Shown here in pieces: positions 32,484-43,166 of a stretch of DNA of 64,000 nt; positions within the stretch are counted from its first letter, which is position 1; each line of letters opens with the position of its first letter. Origin of the DNA: Mycosarcoma maydis (Eukaryota > Basidiomycota > Ustilaginomycetes > Ustilaginales). Position numbers and translations under genes: made by a program. The notes below the pieces were generated by a model, which did no database searches, was not told the DNA's origin, and was given only the letters and a program-made list of their open reading frames with translations. The DNA lies in contig NC_026488.1 in NCBI RefSeq assembly GCF_000328475.2, positions 496,001-560,000 on the forward strand, written 5' to 3'.

Positions 32484-33422
32484 ATGATACGCCTGGTCAT
32501 CACGGCTCTCCTATTAGCCATCGCTTTCGGGCACGCTCTTGCAGTTGGTACACCGCGAGCTAGCTCCGCCATTCCGCCGCCCGCTGGTCGTGCTCTTCTC
32601 TCCCGGGGAGCCAATCTTGAGCCGTACGATTATCCCGCTTCGGTTCAGTCAGGTTTCGATGCTCAGGCGCACATTCATCCATCCTATTCAATTCTAGGTC
32701 CCCCTGGGTTTTGGACCGAGGCCTCGCTCCGCGAACACTATGACGCCACGCACCATCTGCGCTACCATCCGGACTTTTATCCCGTCGCTCCGCCTTTCGA
32801 AGTCTGGCTTAAAGAGCAACAGATCATTCGCGCCATCAACATGCTCTCGCAGACCATCGAACTGGAGACGTCACGCAGCGACCTTGATCGATCCATCTTA
32901 CTTGAGCACGAGATGCAACTGGGTGAATTGTCGATCCTCTTGAGGCAGACGCAGATTGCTACCAGTCTGAAATATGCTATACTGCCGCCGGAATGGCGAA
33001 AGTTTGAAGAATCAATGTATCGTCACTGGGCTGGATTTCTTCAGGTCAGTCAGAGCGGTTCTGGTGATGGCCAACGCAGCAAGAATGCGGCCAATTGGCA
33101 GCGACATGTCGAGTATCTGGAGCGATTGGGGAGGGAGAAGGCACAGGAGTATGAGGAGAACAAGAAATATGCAGCGCTGTATGGTGCCGCGGAAAAGGGA
33201 AAGAAGACACTCGACTCGGAGCAACAAGATGGCTGGAGAACGATTCCTATTGAGAAAGGTGATCCGGACAGCGGTACACAGAAGAGAAGGGCCCATAAGC
33301 CTAATCTTGGCACTTCTGCTTCACCGGAACGGTGGGCACACTCACCAGAAGCCGTCCAGGGCTCCAGTGCAAACGCTGTTGACGGCTTGCAAGAGGCGTT
33401 CGGGAAGGGCTTCCACCTCTAG
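32484..33422 (+). CDS. Secreted protein at the edge of the cluster, single exon (member 9)
   Basis: A single open frame of 312 residues with a clear signal peptide (M-I-R-L-V-I-T-A-L-L-L-A-I-A-F-G-H-A-L-A). The variable region leads into F-W-T-E-A-S-L-R-E-H-Y then H-H-L-R-Y-H-P-D-F-Y, and a helical block (residues ~105-190) containing W-R-K-F-E-E-S-M-Y-R-H-W. The last ~100 residues are charged and disordered (K/E/Q rich). No known domain. It lacks the phase-2 intron, the I-R helix end and the L-T-x-x-x-R-P-F motif, so its kinship to the W/Y family is uncertain; position, signal peptide and the W...Y...Y-rich segment are the only links. Confidence 0.68.
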   Translation: MIRLVITALLLAIAFGHALAVGTPRASSAIPPPAGRALLSRGANLEPYDYPASVQSGFDAQAHIHPSYSILGPPGFWTEASLREHYDATHHLRYHPDFYPVAPPFEVWLKEQQIIRAINMLSQTIELETSRSDLDRSILLEHEMQLGELSILLRQTQIATSLKYAILPPEWRKFEESMYRHWAGFLQVSQSGSGDGQRSKNAANWQRHVEYLERLGREKAQEYEENKKYAALYGAAEKGKKTLDSEQQDGWRTIPIEKGDPDSGTQKRRAHKPNLGTSASPERWAHSPEAVQGSSANAVDGLQEAFGKGFHL

Positions 33423-34015
33423 CAGAACAAACACACACATCTTTGATGTCATTCTACTTGCTCTTGCAAGCCCTCATATTGGCGGTGTCGTCTGCTGCGT
33501 GTGCATTCTACCGTCTGTGCCCCGATGGCAAGTCGGTGCTAGAGTAATTGGGTATCGGCAGGGAAAGCTAGCGCGAATTTGGACAGCTGTGCTTATGATC
33601 TACGTCGCTGCGATGTGACTGAGAGCTGCTGCTGCACGGTGTACGTCAATCGTGAATCACGACTATCGCTGTCTTTCCTAAGCGAGGAAGCGGCATGCTC
33701 GTGCTTGTTGTTCGTGCAAATTCAGGCAAGGCAAAGCCTCGTTTTGACCATTCACGATTCTATTCGTGATTCACGATTCATGAGTCTCCGCAATCACCAA
33801 TTCAGCTCCATAGCCGTGACTTTTCGCTACTGCTGCTTCACAAGGTTAGGGCACAGGATGGTCCTGTTACCATCCGTATTCTCTTCCCTCTTGACACATT
33901 CGTCTCGAGGCTTCCGTCATAAGACGCTTTCCATTCGCTGTATACGTCCGTCCTGACATCCTTTGAATTCCAACCACAGCGCAAGGGCAAGGCTGGTGCG
34001 GCGTTGCGGAGCACG
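33423..34015. other. Spacer at the right border of the secreted-protein cluster
   Basis: No gene seen; two heptamer clusters (see 33648-33780) lie in it. The final bases are the 5' leader of the hydrolase gene. Confidence 0.4.
33648..33780. repeat. Heptamer repeat clusters (ATTCACG/ATTCGTG)
   Basis: Copies in both orientations at about 33648-33664 and 33750-33780, the second with three units alternating ATTCACG and ATTCGTG. One of many intergenic occurrences in the window. Confidence 0.6.
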
Positions 34016-35911
34016 ATGAAGACCGCTTCTGGCCATTTTTGCCACCTGCATACTCCCAACTACTCCTTCTACACGCCAACGCCGTTTCCTGCTCTTGAAC
34101 AGCACGTTTTGCCGCCTCGCAATCGACAGACGCTCGAGCACACACTCTCGGCGAGCATAGTCTCCGTCGTTCGTATCGGATACGTCTTGCTGATCGTAGC
34201 ACCAGTGCATCTGGTGGCCGCACTTCTTAGCCATGCCACCTGGCCCAGGCAAAAGTGGATGGACAAAGGATGGGGTAGAGGAGTGTTTCCGACAAGGCTG
34301 CCGAGCTGGAACATAGGCCAGACCATAGCAGTTCCTTTGGTCGGCAGTTTGTTCTGGGCGTTGGTGTATGGGACACCAAGAGGGATGGGGTGGGAAGAGG
34401 AGTGTACGATGCCGATGGCGAGCAAGTGGCTGTTCGGAAGAGGTCATGAGGGTTGGTGTATCGAGGCTGAGGGTGTGACGCTGCCTCCTCTTCCCACTAG
34501 CTCAAGCAAGGACTTCAACCACGCATCTACCAATCATAATGATGTTGTCAGCATAAGGAAACGACACACGACCCAAAATGGTGATGCAATCGAACACAGT
34601 CCATACAAAGACTTTTTCCAACGAGCAGCAGAAGCAACATCTCTACATACCTCGACCGCTGCGGATACGCTGAGCAGAGCGCCTTCGCCAGCACCCTACG
34701 ACCCTGTCTCTGAAAAGATTTCCATCGACGTCCTGCGAGGGCTAGTCACTGGATCGCAATTTGGCATCTACCCTTTCCCTGTCGCCGCGTTCTGGCAATG
34801 GAAGTCGGTAGCAGCCGCCGTCTCACGCGGCAAGGTCATCTCTGTTAAACCAGGCAACGATGTCGCCGGCGTAGGCTCGGGACCTGCTCTCTCAGCCGAT
34901 GAACGAATGGTGCTGTTCTTCGTTGGAGGCGGCTATCACTCTGGACATGCGCCTCAAGGGCCACTGTCGTGGACTGTATGCCGTCAGACGTCCCTGCGAG
35001 TACTCGGAGTCAACTTTCGCAAGGCCACGAGTGATTCACGAGCCTTTCCAGCTGCTCTGCAAGATGCGCTCGCTGCGTGGGTTTACGTGACCAAACGGTT
35101 GAAGTTCAAGCCAGAAAATGTGATCCTGATGGGCGACTCAGCGGGTGGAGGATTGGCGCTGAGTTTGCAGCTCTATCTGAGCTCTCACGTGTGGACAGGG
35201 ACGTCGTTGGGCAGAGCGAAAAAACTCGTCCTACACAGTCCAATGACTGACCTCACACTGTCTACCGACAGCTTCGAGCGTAATAATGGTGTCGATATCA
35301 TCTCGCCTTACATGTGCTCTCTTGCAAGAGACAACTATCTGCGTCACATCATTCCGGTGCAAGGGCGCTCGAACGCTCTGCTTCAAGACATGACCACCGG
35401 AGAGCGAAACATCGATAAAGTGGCAGCAAGATACGCCATCGATCCGTTCGATCTGAGCCGTTCCGATCGGCAGTCGAAACGTTTCCGTCACGAACTGCAG
35501 AGACTAGCACAGGACCTGCCAGAGACGATCCTCGAATTGGGCGCTTTCCACCCGCTGTTCTCCCTTGGCCTCGATGCGAGACAAAACAAATACCTAGCAC
35601 AGTGCCTGTTGCTATTCGATGCACCACCTGCATGCAAGGCTGAGGAAGAACAAGGGCAAGAGGAGGAGAAGGAGAAAGACATGGAGATCCTAATTACAGC
35701 AGGAACAGCCGAGATTTTTCACGACCAGATCAAGCTGTTGGTTCGCAACCTGCTCGATCTACATCAGCATGACGAACAGAAGCTAGCGAGTCGAGTTAGA
35801 GTAAGTCTAGTAGAGTGCATAGATTGGCACCACGTGTTTGCCTACATGAACTTGCCCGGTCAGGTAAAAGCGCGCGTGGATGACCTGGTAAAGACGTTCA
35901 TGCTCGCCTGA
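34016..35911 (+). CDS. Membrane-associated alpha/beta hydrolase, HSL/arylacetamide deacetylase type
   Basis: A 631-residue protein. Two hydrophobic segments lie near residues 45-72 and 100-120. After a low-complexity linker, the catalytic domain starts near residue 295. Marks of the hormone-sensitive lipase family: V-G-G-G-Y-H-S-G in place of the canonical HGGG oxyanion loop, the nucleophile motif G-D-S-A-G-G-G (about residue 375), and a C-terminal E-I-L-I-T-A-G-T-A-E and D-W-H-H-V-F segment supplying acid and His. Such enzymes hydrolyse short acyl or steryl esters; the yeast relative Say1 deacetylates sterols. The missing first His of HGGG is worth noting. ATG 34016 is the first; the frame upstream has only a TTG. 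It closes the secreted-protein cluster on its right side and is not itself secreted. Confidence 0.82.
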   Translation: MKTASGHFCHLHTPNYSFYTPTPFPALEQHVLPPRNRQTLEHTLSASIVSVVRIGYVLLIVAPVHLVAALLSHATWPRQKWMDKGWGRGVFPTRLPSWNIGQTIAVPLVGSLFWALVYGTPRGMGWEEECTMPMASKWLFGRGHEGWCIEAEGVTLPPLPTSSSKDFNHASTNHNDVVSIRKRHTTQNGDAIEHSPYKDFFQRAAEATSLHTSTAADTLSRAPSPAPYDPVSEKISIDVLRGLVTGSQFGIYPFPVAAFWQWKSVAAAVSRGKVISVKPGNDVAGVGSGPALSADERMVLFFVGGGYHSGHAPQGPLSWTVCRQTSLRVLGVNFRKATSDSRAFPAALQDALAAWVYVTKRLKFKPENVILMGDSAGGGLALSLQLYLSSHVWTGTSLGRAKKLVLHSPMTDLTLSTDSFERNNGVDIISPYMCSLARDNYLRHIIPVQGRSNALLQDMTTGERNIDKVAARYAIDPFDLSRSDRQSKRFRHELQRLAQDLPETILELGAFHPLFSLGLDARQNKYLAQCLLLFDAPPACKAEEEQGQEEEKEKDMEILITAGTAEIFHDQIKLLVRNLLDLHQHDEQKLASRVRVSLVECIDWHHVFAYMNLPGQVKARVDDLVKTFMLA

Positions 35912-36105
35912 AGGCGTACAGGAACACAGAGATGGACAACCCATACGCTCGATGTTTGTAGACTAGACGCGAATATGCAGCTATTCCTAACAACACAGGC
36001 GCTTATGCGATGCTCGTCAAGTGGGAGAACCCGTTTCTATCGTATAGATTCTAAGAGCGGCGGGTGTTGGCTATGTTTACAGAGTGAGGGCGTCATGTTT
36101 ACATG

Positions 36106-37161
36106 CTAGTTGAGCGCAGCCGCGGTGTCGGTGAGAGCCTTTTGCCGCACAATAACGTGAAAGTGACTCAGCCCTGGTACGGTCCTCAAGGCTGGAGGAT
36201 TGCAGAACCAAGCGGTAACAAACGTTTCTGTGGGCCACGTGTGCTGGATGTAGTGATTGACATATCTTGAAGCCCATGCGTGTGCTTGGCTGATCAGCTG
36301 TTTGGACAAGCCGAGCTTGACGTCTGCATCTGGTTGGCGTTGCTGTTCGTTGAGCTTGGATTGCGAATAGGATCCCAAGATTTCCGGAATCTGGGTTTGG
36401 CATTTTGCCGAAGGATAGGTAGGTCCTTCTGGGATGAATCCGGTGAAGCCACGGATACCATCGCCGGTGACACAGTTGTAAAGCTCTTCTCTGATTGATT
36501 CGTCGAAGGGTGTGTCTGCGGTAGAGAACAAGGAAGGGTGCAAAATGGGGAGCTTGGACCAGACGACCCAGTGTGTGCTTCCAGCCGGAATACCGTAAGG
36601 CCAATCGTTGGGAATCACTTTGACCAGACTCTCGCCTGCTTGGCCGTCCTGATCGGCATCATCTACAAAGTGCCTCAGCACCACGCCTTTGTGCAACGGA
36701 TGCGGCAACACCCTTTCCGGCCAGGTTTCTTTGACCGCTTCCAGCGGCAATCGCGTTCCATTTGGAGTGCTGAAACCGGAAGCTGAGCCCAGAATTGAGA
36801 GCGGATCTTTTGCGGGTCGGTCGAGCATGTTGGGTCCAACAGGTCCGGTGAGCTCTTCAGCAGGCCATCCAAGACGTACTGTGCGGATGTAGTTTTCAAT
36901 GCCATTGTACTTTGCTCGTGCTCCAGGTGCGAATGCTCGGTAGGCGGTATCGCAGACAGGATCGCGAAACAGCTGATCCAGATCGCCGTGGGATAAGACA
37001 CGCGTAACGTACGGCCACGTCATAAAGGGTGAAGGACCATCTGCAGGTGGATTCGGGAAGTAGCTGCCTGGTGCGCGGTCGTCGACGTAGGAGGGCAAGT
37101 GAAGCGCAACCAACGGGTCGCCATCGGTCCCAACATGTGTAGCCATGGTGGTATCGGTCAT
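36106..37161 (-). CDS. DUF3605 family protein
   Basis: A 351-residue soluble protein. The centre has the DUF3605 signature: V-I-P-N-D-W-P-Y-G-I-P then H-W-V-V-W-S-K-L-P-I, with a downstream G-I-R-G-F-T-G-F segment; near the C-terminus are V-N-H-Y-I-Q-H-T-W-P and a F-H-V-I-V-R motif. Fungal members are often annotated as N-acetylglucosamine-induced protein 1; the molecular function is unknown. A frame extends 41 codons further to 37284, but those residues are not family-like, and ATG 37161 gives a normal start. It shares orientation with the GMC gene upstream. Confidence 0.8.
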   Translation of the reverse strand: MTDTTMATHVGTDGDPLVALHLPSYVDDRAPGSYFPNPPADGPSPFMTWPYVTRVLSHGDLDQLFRDPVCDTAYRAFAPGARAKYNGIENYIRTVRLGWPAEELTGPVGPNMLDRPAKDPLSILGSASGFSTPNGTRLPLEAVKETWPERVLPHPLHKGVVLRHFVDDADQDGQAGESLVKVIPNDWPYGIPAGSTHWVVWSKLPILHPSLFSTADTPFDESIREELYNCVTGDGIRGFTGFIPEGPTYPSAKCQTQIPEILGSYSQSKLNEQQRQPDADVKLGLSKQLISQAHAWASRYVNHYIQHTWPTETFVTAWFCNPPALRTVPGLSHFHVIVRQKALTDTAAALN

Positions 37162-37967
37162 GATGCCAGAGCAAGGAAGGCGTGCCCGAGGATGTTTATG
37201 AGGCCTGCAAGAGAATCTGAGGGTGGAAAGCAAAGACCCCTTCGATCCTTGCCTTAATGATGATGGCGAGAGGCAAGCCAACAATCAAGAAAGCAGATAC
37301 ACGATATGCTGGTACGAGCTTGAATCAAGAATGACTGACACCGTCTGTGCGCTGCCATGACATTCAACACGGGAAGCGGCCTGCAGAGCGGGAAACACGA
37401 TTTGAAACATTCATCAGCGTCGCTTTAGGCTGGTCAACGCCAAATTCAGATTTACCTTGCTTCCTCCTGGACCCTGCAGACTGGATTCCCGTTTCATAGC
37501 CACCCACGACCCGTGTCCAGCCCGCTCATTAATCTCAATCCCACTTCGTGGGTGATGATCCACCACCATGCAATCGTATTCTGAGCAAGTCGGACGCCGA
37601 CGCGATCACCGTCTTCACATACCATTGTCATATCGTGTTGAATGCATTCATTTCATCTTTTTTTTCAAACAAATGATACATGACAGGCGCAAGATATCCA
37701 GGTAAACGGAGCAACAAAAATATATCTAGGTAAAAAGAAAAGGTTATATCGAAGACGAAGAGCAAGCAGATTTACCTTTGTGTCGTTGCGTGTTTGCAGA
37801 TGCCGAGAAATGATGTTTCGTGTAGCAAGAGAAAGCTACGTAAATCACGAATGGCATGATTGCGGCATTAATGGCATGGGGTGCGGTTCCGTTCGTTCAA
37901 AATCGAGCAAGGTCGAACGAAACTGCAAGGTGGGCTTTGGGACAAAACGGGAAGAGTGTGTCCGTGT
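37162..37967. other. Spacer between the GMC and DUF3605 genes
   Basis: Contains the DUF3605 5' region and the GMC 3' flank. A T-run near 37657-37668 and a heptamer copy near 37843-37850. No gene seen. Confidence 0.4.
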
Positions 37968-39878
37968 CTAAGCTTGGCTCTTGATGATTTTGGCAGCGTA
38001 CTCGGCAACTCCATAGATGGTAGCCTGAATGTGAGCAGCGACGTGGAGAGGAATGATGGAAGCATCGACAACACGGAGGTTCGAGGTGCCGTACACCCTC
38101 AGGCTGGGGTCGACGACACCACCCTGCTTGCGAGGCAGCATCGAGGCGGTTCCAATAGGGTGATATTCAGTCACCGAAGTGGTCTTGGTGTACTCTTGAA
38201 TGTCAACGTTGCCAGGCCAGTACTCGCTGTCGACCATGTCGCTGTACGTCTTGCCGAGTCCAATCTTGCGCGTGTAGTTGGTACCAGCGGTGGAGATCTC
38301 GAGGTCAAAGGGGACGTCAAAGTACTTGGCATCAATGCTAGGGTACTTGGTAGCGTCGTTCGAGGTGATGTGGATGTTGCCACGCGAGAAGAGGTGCTGG
38401 TTGGCAGCGAGGATGGTAAAGTAGGTCTCATCCGGCTTGGGCGCACCAGTGCCGGCAAAGTAGCCGTCAATACCGATGAGCTCCATCTGGCCGATCTTGT
38501 CGGGGTATTGGATGAGGAAATCGAGCTGCTTTTTGAGCGTAGCCTTGTAAGGAGCACGCGAGGCGCCAACGTACTTGGCCACCTCAGCAATCATGGCCTT
38601 TGCGCGCTTGTCACCAACGACACGGGCGAGCGAGACGTACGAGATCGAGGGGACAGTCTCGGTGAGGATCGAGGACTGGTTAGCCTTGTAAGCAGCAGCC
38701 TGCTCGGCGGCAAACGTGGTGTTGGAGCGAAGCGAGTCGAGGGTGGGGAAACCAGGCTTAAGCTTGTAGACGGTGGCCGAGTATGTGTGGTCCTGCAGAT
38801 TCTCGCCGACGTTGGCGTTCTCGTAGAGCACCTTGACACCAGCCTTGGAGAGCACATCCTTGGAACCGATACCCGAAAGTTCGAGGATCTGAGGTGTATT
38901 GACCGTACCACCCGAGAGGATGACCTCTTTGGTAGCGTTGACGGTGTAGGTCTGACCGTTGCTGATGAAAGTGACGCCGTTAGCCGAGAGCTCGCCGCAT
39001 TCGATGTCAAAGTTGACCTTAGAGACGAGGGCGTCGGTGAGAACGTCAAGGTTGGGACGGGCCTGGTTGGGAAAGAGGTAGGCAGGTGCCGAGTAGGAGC
39101 GTGTGTAGTTGGAAGGGTTGATGTTCGAGGGCTGCTGAGAAACACCGACATTCTGACCAGCGAGGGGCTGATCGTTCTTGGGAATGCCGAGCTCGCTGAG
39201 AGCGGGGATCCAACGACGAACCTGCTGTGAGATGTAGTTGGGGAAAGCGACCTGGATGGGTCCCGACGAACCGTAGTCCGAGGCGACAGGCTTAACACCA
39301 AGGAGGTCGGCATTCTCCTGGCTGGGAGCATGGAACTTTTCCGACTTCTTCATGGCAGAGTACAGATTGTTCCAGTTCCAGCCAGGGTTGCCAAGCTGCT
39401 CCCAAGCATCGATCTCGTGGCGAGACGATCGGTCCCAGACCAAAAAGTTAAGAGCCGAAGAACCACCGAGAACCTTTCCACGAGGCCAACCGACAGCGGG
39501 CACGCCGTTCTGAGGGACAGTAGTGTAGTTCCAGTCGTAGATTGTGCCGAGATCAGCACCAAACTGGCCAGGCGTATCGATGATGCCGACGCCGAAACCA
39601 TTGCCACCAGCCTCCAAAACACCGACCTTGTACTTACCACTCTCGGAGAGACGAGCAGCAACAGCAAGACCGGCAGTACCGGCACCGACAACGAGGTAAT
39701 CGTACTGCTTGGACGAGAACTTGGCTGCGTCACTGGAGATGGAGCGGGCGGCGATGTGAGAGTTTTCAGCCATGCGGGCGGCGAATTCGCTACGTGGGCT
39801 GACCTTGGACCATGCAATAGGGTTGGCAGCGACTGCACCAGCCAGGGTGGCGGCAGCAACGAGTGTGGTGGTCTTCAT
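37968..39878 (-). CDS. Secreted GMC oxidoreductase (glucose/aryl-alcohol oxidase type)
   Basis: A 636-residue flavoenzyme with a signal peptide (M-K-T-T-T-L-V-A-A-A-T-L-A-G-A-V-A-A). The FAD-binding Rossmann motif V-V-G-A-G-T-A-G-L-A-V-A-A-R-L begins near residue 62. Signature 1 is G-W-P-R-G-K-V-L-G-G-S-S-A-L-N. Signature 2 is G-G-T-V-N-T-P-Q-I-L-E-L-S-G-I-G. The catalytic pair is His573 (Y-H-P-I-G-T) and His616 (H-V-A-A-H-I). The family oxidises alcohols or sugars and makes H2O2 outside the cell. The substrate cannot be assigned; aryl-alcohol, glucose or choline-type oxidases share these motifs. Codon bias is strong (highly regular C/G-ending codons), suggesting high expression. The opposite strand has long shadow frames for the same reason. 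Confidence 0.9.
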   Translation of the reverse strand: MKTTTLVAAATLAGAVAANPIAWSKVSPRSEFAARMAENSHIAARSISSDAAKFSSKQYDYLVVGAGTAGLAVAARLSESGKYKVGVLEAGGNGFGVGIIDTPGQFGADLGTIYDWNYTTVPQNGVPAVGWPRGKVLGGSSALNFLVWDRSSRHEIDAWEQLGNPGWNWNNLYSAMKKSEKFHAPSQENADLLGVKPVASDYGSSGPIQVAFPNYISQQVRRWIPALSELGIPKNDQPLAGQNVGVSQQPSNINPSNYTRSYSAPAYLFPNQARPNLDVLTDALVSKVNFDIECGELSANGVTFISNGQTYTVNATKEVILSGGTVNTPQILELSGIGSKDVLSKAGVKVLYENANVGENLQDHTYSATVYKLKPGFPTLDSLRSNTTFAAEQAAAYKANQSSILTETVPSISYVSLARVVGDKRAKAMIAEVAKYVGASRAPYKATLKKQLDFLIQYPDKIGQMELIGIDGYFAGTGAPKPDETYFTILAANQHLFSRGNIHITSNDATKYPSIDAKYFDVPFDLEISTAGTNYTRKIGLGKTYSDMVDSEYWPGNVDIQEYTKTTSVTEYHPIGTASMLPRKQGGVVDPSLRVYGTSNLRVVDASIIPLHVAAHIQATIYGVAEYAAKIIKSQA

Positions 39879-41168
39879 TCTAATTCAAGATCGAAAGGGC
39901 AGCAACTTGGGGTAAAGTTGGCCAGACGGAGCACTAAAGAAAAAGAGAGAAATGGGGAGAGTGGCTTTCCAGGGGACGTAATTGGGAAGGGGGTGGTAAG
40001 ATGTGGGAGGAAGGGGTGGTGAGACGACAACGAGGGTGAGGGTGGGAATGGGTTGTGCGGTTGGCGGTGTAATACGGTGCGGAGGACAATGGAAAGGATA
40101 ACACACTTATAAGAGGGACAACGAGACGGGTGGCGAAGGAACCAAAGACGCTCTGTGCGACAGGAGGTGTTTATGGCGCTGTCAAGTAGGCGAAGCGAGG
40201 AACAGCCTGTTGAAGGGGAAGGGGAAGAGGAAGAGGAAGAGGAAAGGGTACCATACTAGAGTATTCGGAATTCGAGGGTCGAGGGCCATGTATTGGTAGC
40301 AGTACCCAGAAGCCCTTGAGGCTAGAGGTGGGCTTACAGCAGATGAAAGGCAGGCCTGGCATTGAAACAAGGACCAAAGGACAACAAGCAACACCTGGAC
40401 GCTGTCGTGGACGCTGTCGATAAGTTACTGCGAGTTACAGGTTGACAGGCGGCACCCAATCAATGTTTTTGGTGCCTTGCAACTGAAACTTTGTGTGCAA
40501 ACAAAGTTCGAGCACTCATTGATGCTGTCCAAGTCACAGAGAAGACGTTCAGAAAACGGGTGGCAGCGATTCGAGATGATCAACGCCAACCTCAGAACTG
40601 TAGTCGCACCTCGGTCAACGCTGTGGCAAACCCCAAGTGGCGCTCAAAAGAACGACAACACAGCGTGAACTCTCGCTCTTTTCATTCTCACTACTTTGCA
40701 ACGATTGTTACTGTATTTATTCAAAATTAATTCGTGATTGTTTTGGACGCCGATCCATCTTTACGCTGCAATTCATCGCATTGTGAGGTGCAGCGGCGCT
40801 ACTAAAATTTACATGGTGATCGCTCAAACACAGCACCTTAGCATGACGAAGTTGTTGCCTGTCAAACAGGATACGCCCAAGCACGCCAGATTCAAACTAG
40901 CGACGCCATTGTGAACTTTAATATGCCTGTTTTGACCTCCTCTTCAGGTTGCTTTCCGAATAACAGGTCCGACCCTCCTGGGTGCTTCCCCACCGAGATC
41001 ATTGGAAACCCACATACACAGAGGTGCCAACAGACACATTTGTGAGAGCAGTCGTGAGTCTTGAGTGGCGTGAGCAAAAGTGAACAGTTTGAGATCTCTG
41101 CGACTGTTTGCTCTACTGCTGCAAAGCTCGTACCTCCAATTTTCCTCCGACGGTAGGAGCACTCAAAA

Positions 41169-41189
41169 CGAATCACGAATCACGAATCA
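41169..41189. repeat. Tandem heptamer repeat
   Basis: Three units of the CGAATCA heptamer in one orientation. Confidence 0.6.
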
Positions 41190-43166
41190 GTATGCGACAT
41201 GAGGCTCGCTTGGAGCAAGCGAGGTAGGTCTGACGCATCTTGTTCTGTTGTTGGAATCTATAATTATGGTAAAACATTCAGATTCACGAATATAGAAAAT
41301 GAGAGGCAGACGAGAATCTCAGCCACATGTGCGGCGCCGATTGGGGAAGATCGTCCGGAAGAAATGAAACAAAACTGATCTAGTGCCAATTTTGGTTTAA
41401 CTAAGCCCAAGTCGTGAGTGTTGCGAGATCGGCCGCCGTTTCACACCCGTCTCGAACAAACCTCTGAGACTGGGTCAAAAATGAAAATCGTGTATAAATC
41501 AAGCGGGGAAAGAGGCACGATGCCGACAAGCCCGTTCCCATTCCAAGCGATTCTGCCTAATTCGAAATCACGAATGCGAAGAGAACAGAGGCATTCAGAG
41601 CGATTGGGATTGGTACTCCACTCCGCCGTTTTCGTTTGCGCGTCCGCAACCAGAGTGGCGTAAAGAGCAGCACTTGTAACTTGATCGCCGAGCAAGTAGA
41701 GTGGCGTCGTCCAATTCAGCTTGACGATGCAGCGCAGAATACCAATTCGCACCCAATTCGTGATTGCCCTTGCCACAGTGTCTGACAAGAATAGTCACAC
41801 ACAGCTCAACAGAGAATAAGCGACTGACATCCTTGCTAGTCACATAGACCAAGTGAGCAGACGTATGTCGCAAACAGGATTTTACGGCTACTCAACAGCG
41901 GGTCAAAGACAAGCTGCAACTGAACAGAGTGTGGGAATCCCCATCGCGTTGCATGTCTAAGCTCGCGAAATCACGAATCGTGAATCAACCAGAACGCCAA
42001 AATCTCAAACCTTAACTTCCAATTCCATATCCAATTTGTTGTTGCTGTGGTTTTTTTCTCTTTTTCTTTTTTTATTTTTTTTTTGGCAATTTTGATACAT
42101 AAGCACGCCAGTGCAATGAAACCGCACCAACTCGGATCTGAAAGCATGAATTGAAAGCAATCAGAGACAGAAATTATTGCGACGGCAAAGCCGAGCTCGA
42201 AAGCAGGCGGTGGTGATGGCACTGGACTAACACTGGATCCGGTAGTTCCGACATCCTCCCAATCAAGAATCGTTTGCGGCAAACACGGACAGAGTGTATT
42301 TAAGTTAGTTTATCTCACTGATTCACGATTAACACTCATGTATAGGTAGGCAAGTCGTACAAAATGTGAATCGACTCAATCCGAGATGATCCGTTCAGTC
42401 CAAGACGCGAGCTGCACCTCGGTGCATAGCGCTGTGATTCTCAGCTCGCTACGCAGACTTCGTTCCAACATTACGCCTCTGCTTAACTTACCATATGTCT
42501 TTTGACGCCACCGCCCTCGTGCAAACTGCTTTACACACTCTACGGCCGATTCCGAGCCGCATGCAATCTGGCATGCATTTGGATTCCCATCTCGTTCCTC
42601 ATCTCGTTATGGTTTATTATAAATAGAGTACAGCTTGGTCGGCCCCAGCCACTAACAAAGTTATGCGAAACCGGCGAGAAAAGCGTTTCTATGCTAATAC
42701 GCCCCTTACAGCAGCGTGCAGCTGAGCTGATTGTTGGTAGGTCCGTGCGTCGTGTGTTTGTGTGGGCGTGTCAGGTCAACTGCCATGCCACATGTTCGCC
42801 GAGCAGATTCAACCTCAGCAGGAGAACAACCACGGTATTGCCGTCCGGTGGTTGGAAGATGGCCCGTTTGTGCTACGTAGAAGTACTGATGGGCAACCCC
42901 CTCCGCCTTCTTTAATCCTCCCGCGTGAGCCACACACAACAATTTGCGTAAGCATCTATGGCCACGGTTGTGGCTGCCGAGGTCTGACCTCACCTGTGCA
43001 ACGGCTTGTGTAAGTGCTCTCGGTCTGTCATTGCCCTGCCTTGCACAGATGTCGTCCCGGTCAATGGTTCTGAAGCTCCTGCTCCACACTCCGTGAACGT
43101 TCGCCGTGCTCCATGCTCCGTGCTCCTCACTCGGAAGCTTTAGATGTTACGTCGAAAGCTGAGAAC

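Noticed and set aside
37881..39230. Long plus-strand frame opposite the GMC oxidoreductase
   Set aside because: It is the antisense shadow of a gene with strongly biased codons; no family motif, and the minus-strand product is a complete GMC enzyme with signal peptide.
42502..43089. Overlapping frames of 83-137 codons in the gene-poor stretch
   Set aside because: Mutually overlapping on both strands, no motif, no good start context, heptamers close by.
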